DNA of 64,000 bases from Nocardia sp. NBC_01327 (lineage in GTDB: Bacteria; Actinomycetota; Actinomycetes; Mycobacteriales; Mycobacteriaceae), in contig NZ_CP108383.1 of assembly GCF_035958815.1 (NCBI RefSeq), positions 3,162,001-3,226,000 on the forward strand. The letters run 5' to 3'. The position numbers and the translations under genes were made by a program. The notes beneath the pieces are model-generated. The model was not told the origin of the DNA. It ran no database searches and saw only the letters and a list, made by a program, of their open reading frames with translations. Below, piece by piece: positions 61,174 through 64,000 of this stretch (position 1 is the first letter of the stretch; every line of letters starts with the position of its first letter).

Positions 61174-62355
61174 GTGACCGACAGCCAGCAACCATTCTTC
61201 GATCAGCTCGATTGGTTCGACGAGCAAGACTGCGCGCGGCTGGACGAGGGATTGGCATGGGCCCGTGCGCAGTGCCCGGTCGTCCACACCGGCTTCGGCG
61301 GCGGCATGCACGTTGTCACCCGGTACGAGGATCTGGTCACGGTGGCCTCGCACCCCGAGGTGTTCAGTTCGACCATGCCCGGACTCGCCACGGTGCCGGT
61401 CGCACTACCGCCGATCGACGTCGATCCACCGCTGCACAGTGACTTTCGGGCGTTCTTGAACGGTCCGTTCACCCGCGCCGCCCTGGCACGCTACGAGCCG
61501 GTTCTGGAAAAGCATGCCGATGCGCTGATCGACGGGTTCGTCGCGGACGGGCAGGTCGAGTTCGTCAGCCGATTCGCCGTCCCGTTCTCCGCCGGTGCGC
61601 TGGCGAAGGTGGTGCTCGACGACGATAACGAGGAGCGGTTGCAGCGCGCGGTCGACGCGGTCACCGCGGTCTCGGTGCAGAACACGCCCGAGAGTTTCGC
61701 CGCGGTCGCCATGCTGGCCGCCGAGCTGATGGCCGAACGTGAGCGCGAACCGCGGGACGACTTCCTGCAGTCGGTCGTCGATGCCACGGTGGAGGGTGGT
61801 CGGCCGCTGACCCAGGAGGAGCGACTGGGTGTGGTCACGGTCCTGCTGCTGGGCGGTCTGGACACCACGCGCGGTGCGCTGTCGTACATCGCGAAATTCC
61901 TGACCGAGGAGCCGGGCCTGGAGGCGCGTCTGCGCGAACCCGGCTGGGCCAGAGGCGATTTGGATGAAGTGCTGCGGTACACCTCGACGGTGAGCGTAAT
62001 GGGCCGGGTGGTCGTGCAGGACAATGATCTGCTGGGAGTGCCGCTCGCGAAGGGCGATCGTATCGCCGTGCACTGGCGTTCGGGCAATCGCGATACCGCG
62101 AGGTTCGATCATCCAGACAGCCTCGACTTCGAACGAAATCGCAATCCGCACTTGGCCTTCGGCATCGGCATCCATCGCTGCGTGGGCAGGCACTTCGCCC
62201 GGCTGCAATTGGAGATCGGCATCAACCGGCTGCTGGCCCGGCTGACGAACTTCCGGCTGGTCCCGGACTCGGTCGTCCGCTCGGCGGTCGGTATCAGCGT
62301 CGGGGCGCCCGAAGAACTCCACCTGGAGTTCGATCAAGTGGGCGCCCAGCCGTAG
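61174..62355 (+). CDS. Cytochrome P450
   Basis: A 393-residue bacterial P450 monooxygenase. The heme-thiolate motif FGIGIHRCVGRH (Cys near residue 340), the K-helix ExxR (DEVLRYTS) and the I-helix oxygen-binding region LLLGGLDTTRGAL are complete. It is cytosolic and needs a ferredoxin and a reductase, not encoded next to it. The GTG at 61174 follows AAGGAG. Substrate and CYP family cannot be assigned. Being near kshA suggests steroid or lipid oxidation, but no KstR box precedes it. Confidence 0.93.
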   Translation: MTDSQQPFFDQLDWFDEQDCARLDEGLAWARAQCPVVHTGFGGGMHVVTRYEDLVTVASHPEVFSSTMPGLATVPVALPPIDVDPPLHSDFRAFLNGPFTRAALARYEPVLEKHADALIDGFVADGQVEFVSRFAVPFSAGALAKVVLDDDNEERLQRAVDAVTAVSVQNTPESFAAVAMLAAELMAEREREPRDDFLQSVVDATVEGGRPLTQEERLGVVTVLLLGGLDTTRGALSYIAKFLTEEPGLEARLREPGWARGDLDEVLRYTSTVSVMGRVVVQDNDLLGVPLAKGDRIAVHWRSGNRDTARFDHPDSLDFERNRNPHLAFGIGIHRCVGRHFARLQLEIGINRLLARLTNFRLVPDSVVRSAVGISVGAPEELHLEFDQVGAQP

Positions 62356-62382
62356 GGCCGATCACGCGCTGGCGCCGGCCGA

Positions 62383-63204
62383 TCATGCGGTGACGCCGGT
62401 GGATTTGAACCGGGACAGCCAGTCCGCCGCGGAGGCGTGGAAGCGCGGGTGGGCGAACAGCTCGGCCTGGGCCGTGGCCTCGATCTCATTGATGACCGTG
62501 ATGGCATCGGCGTTCGAGGAGCGCCGGACGGTTCGCTTCAGCGACCGGATGGCGTAATCGGGTGCGGCCGTGACGGATTCGGCCAAATCGACAGCAGCCG
62601 CCACCGCATCATCGGCGACGGCGGAGACCAGGCCGATCCGCAGCGCCTCCGCGCTGTCGACGGTCCGTCCGGTGGCGAGCAGTTCGAGGGCGCGAGCCTC
62701 GCCGACGGTATCGGGGAGGGTGCGGGACAGGCCGTAGTCGGGGCCGAGCCCCATGCGCACGAAGGTGGCGCAGAAGCTGGCGGACGGACCGGCAATGCGG
62801 ATATCGCAGCCCATGGCGAGTCCCCATCCCGCACCGGCGGCCGGGCCGTTGACCGCGGCAATCGTCAACTGCGGCAGGCTGGTCAGCGCCACGTACGGTC
62901 GAGCGGCACGGCGCATCCATTCGATCATCGGATCCAGCCGCAACTCGGTCCCCTCGGCGCCGATGCCGGTCGCCATGGCGCTCAGATCGGCGCCGGAGCT
63001 GAAACCGCGCCCCGCGCCGGTCAGGATGACAACGGAAACCGCTGCCTCCGTTGCCAATTGCGTGAAGGCCACCGCCATCTCCGCGGCGAACGCTTCGCTG
63101 ATCGCATTGAGCGACCTCGGTCGGTTCAGGGTCACCAGCGCCACGCCCGGAACGGGGTGCTCGACGGAAACGGCAGGGCTGGCGGTGGGGGCGTCTTCGC
63201 TCAT
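62383..63204 (-). CDS. Enoyl-CoA hydratase/isomerase family protein
   Basis: A 273-residue crotonase-fold protein. The oxyanion-hole motif GFSSGADLSA is near residue 66 and NGPAAGAGWGLAMGCDIRIA near residue 110. At the second catalytic region the sequence is RMGLGPDYGLSRTLP, with Asp where true hydratases have Glu, as in PaaG-type isomerases. It converges on the P450 gene with 27 bases between stop codons and is divergent from a TetR gene with repeated GTAAC/GTTAC elements in between. Confidence 0.9.
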   Translation of the reverse strand: MSEDAPTASPAVSVEHPVPGVALVTLNRPRSLNAISEAFAAEMAVAFTQLATEAAVSVVILTGAGRGFSSGADLSAMATGIGAEGTELRLDPMIEWMRRAARPYVALTSLPQLTIAAVNGPAAGAGWGLAMGCDIRIAGPSASFCATFVRMGLGPDYGLSRTLPDTVGEARALELLATGRTVDSAEALRIGLVSAVADDAVAAAVDLAESVTAAPDYAIRSLKRTVRRSSNADAITVINEIEATAQAELFAHPRFHASAADWLSRFKSTGVTA

Positions 63205-63214
63205 GCGCACTACG

Positions 63215-63246
63215 GTAACTAAAATTACGTTACTAATGCAATGTAA
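63215..63246. promoter_or_regulatory. Overlapping GTAAC-type operator half-sites
   Basis: GTAAC (63215-63219), GTTAC (63229-63233) and GTAA (63243-63246) alternate in orientation, each pair spaced by nine bases. The AT-rich site lies between the divergent enoyl-CoA hydratase and TetR genes, fitting a shared promoter-operator. Confidence 0.55.
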
Positions 63247-63281
63247 GTTTGTAGCGTATTGTTTTCGAGGTGACCGGTGAC

Positions 63282-63896
63282 GTGACAGCAGCTATCCGCC
63301 CGCAGCGGCGCACCCAGCAGCAGCGCCGGGAGGAGACCCGCGCGGCACTGCTGGACGCGACCATCGACTGCCTGGCCGAATCCGGTTATGCCAACCTGAC
63401 TTTGGCGCAGGTGAGTGAGCGGGCGGGCCTGTCGGTCGGCGCGCACCTGCATCACTTCCGCACCCGCAACACCCTGGTCGCCGCCGCCATCGCCCGCCTC
63501 GCCGAGCGGCGTCACACCGAACTGCGCGACCGATTCGAGAACATCACCGATCTCGACGGCATGCTCGATATGGTCTGGGACCAGCACAGCGGCACGCTGT
63601 ATCACGCCGCCCTCGACCTCTGGGCGGCCGCGCGCACGGATGCCGAGCTGCGCGAACTACTGCTCGAGGTCGAACACGACATCGACGCCGAGATCGGCAG
63701 GCATGTTCGCAAACTGGCCACCGAGATCACCGACCGTCCCGACCTGCCGCAGCTCATGATGTTCGCCCTCGCCACCGCACGCGGCCTGGCCATGCGCGAC
63801 TGCCTGCACCCCGACCGGGACCGCGACCGCGAATGGGCCAGCGCCCGCCGCTATTTCAAAGCCGCCTTGATCACAGACCCCACCGCCGACCACTGA
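63282..63896 (+). CDS. TetR family transcriptional regulator
   Basis: A 204-residue TetR repressor. The helix-turn-helix is at about residues 15-62 (LDATIDCLAESGYANLTLAQ; SVGAHLHHFRTRNTLV). I chose GTG 63282, with GAGGTG nine bases upstream; a GTG at 63270 is open but lacks a ribosome binding site. It probably represses itself and the divergent enoyl-CoA hydratase through the GTAAC-type sites. A strong hairpin follows the stop codon. Confidence 0.9.
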   Translation: MTAAIRPQRRTQQQRREETRAALLDATIDCLAESGYANLTLAQVSERAGLSVGAHLHHFRTRNTLVAAAIARLAERRHTELRDRFENITDLDGMLDMVWDQHSGTLYHAALDLWAAARTDAELRELLLEVEHDIDAEIGRHVRKLATEITDRPDLPQLMMFALATARGLAMRDCLHPDRDRDREWASARRYFKAALITDPTADH

Positions 63897-63908
63897 ACCG
63901 CGGATACG

Positions 63909-63947
63909 AGTGTGCCCGCACAGATCCAGGATCTGTGCGGGCACACT
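63909..63947. terminator. Bidirectional terminator after the TetR gene
   Basis: AGTGTGCCCGCACAGATCC (63909-63927) pairs perfectly over 19 bp with 63929-63947 around one base. It lies between the TetR stop and a convergent gene fragment. Confidence 0.75.
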
Positions 63948-63966
63948 GCGGGTGCAGCGGTTCGGG

Positions 63967-64000
63967 CTAGCCGACCGTCGCGCCGACGCGCAGGGCGTGC
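63967..64000 (-). CDS. C-terminal end of a gene entering from the right edge
   Basis: A minus-strand frame ends with TAG at 63969-63967. The last readable residues are HALRVGATVG. Only 11 codons are visible, so the product is unknown. The strong hairpin just beyond the stop makes a real gene end plausible. Confidence 0.35.
   Translation of the reverse strand, partial: HALRVGATVG

Overview
The window is 64 kb of high-GC actinobacterial chromosome. Gene content points to Nocardia or a close relative in the Nocardiaceae: a complete mce lipid-import operon with three Mce-associated proteins, an EspC-like/WXG-hydrolase pair of the type VII secretion kind, lexA divergent from a DivS-like gene and followed by nrdR, an oxyR/ahpC/ahpD locus, a kshA steroid oxygenase with a KstR-type operator, and many TetR regulators. 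The genus call is inference from gene content, not from a marker gene. I saw no rRNA, tRNA, insertion sequence, prophage or CRISPR array.

Layout. 1-4.5 kb: a fragment of an unknown gene, an SDR oxidoreductase, a TetR-membrane protein operon, a SnoaL-like protein, an Ada/AlkA-type regulator that has lost its glycosylase domain, and a small secreted protein. 4.5-9.8 kb: a flippase-like membrane protein, an MMPL transporter with a secreted partner, an MTB12-like lipoprotein and a membrane-anchored protein. 9.8-20.2 kb: the mce operon (yrbEA, yrbEB, mceA-F, three Mce-associated proteins) ending in a terminator. 20.3-22.5 kb: an HSL-type hydrolase and an acyl-ACP desaturase. 22.7-25.7 kb: the type VII-like pair and an unknown protein. 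25.8-35.7 kb: a DUF2231 protein, lexA/divS-like, a large secreted protein, nrdR, a HrpA helicase with a large disordered insert, a Pr6Pr membrane protein and a GNAT acetyltransferase. 35.9-42.1 kb: a MoxR ATPase with a metallopeptidase/VWA partner, AraC plus VOC, and a UvrA-like ABC ATPase. 42.1-42.7 kb: non-coding DNA with a 21-bp tandem repeat. 42.7-52 kb: a DUF5134 protein, a class III aminotransferase, a DGPF (YCII)/ECF sigma pair, PhzF, an HNH nuclease, ahpCD/oxyR, an MBL hydrolase and a GGCT-like protein. 52-64 kb: TetR with a hydrolase-hydrolase-acyl-CoA ligase operon, RpiB, a pseudogene remnant, a MerR-controlled aldo/keto reductase, PaaY-like, a second DUF2231 protein, kshA, a secreted protein, a P450, an enoyl-CoA hydratase/TetR pair and a fragment of the next gene.

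Main observation: a 15-bp palindrome, ACTGTCTSAGACAGT, recurs in the promoter regions of the SDR gene, the divergent lipoprotein/anchored-protein pair, the mce operon and the HSL-type hydrolase. Weaker copies lie upstream of the flippase-like gene. At the hydrolase it fills exactly the 17-bp spacer between -35 and -10. It does not match the KstR consensus, and no cognate regulator gene is evident nearby, so it looks like an uncharacterised lipid-import regulon. Further readable control sites are SOS boxes at lexA and the DivS-like gene, a KstR box at kshA, a MerR-type 19-bp spacer promoter at the aldo/keto reductase, and three palindromic operators at TetR genes.
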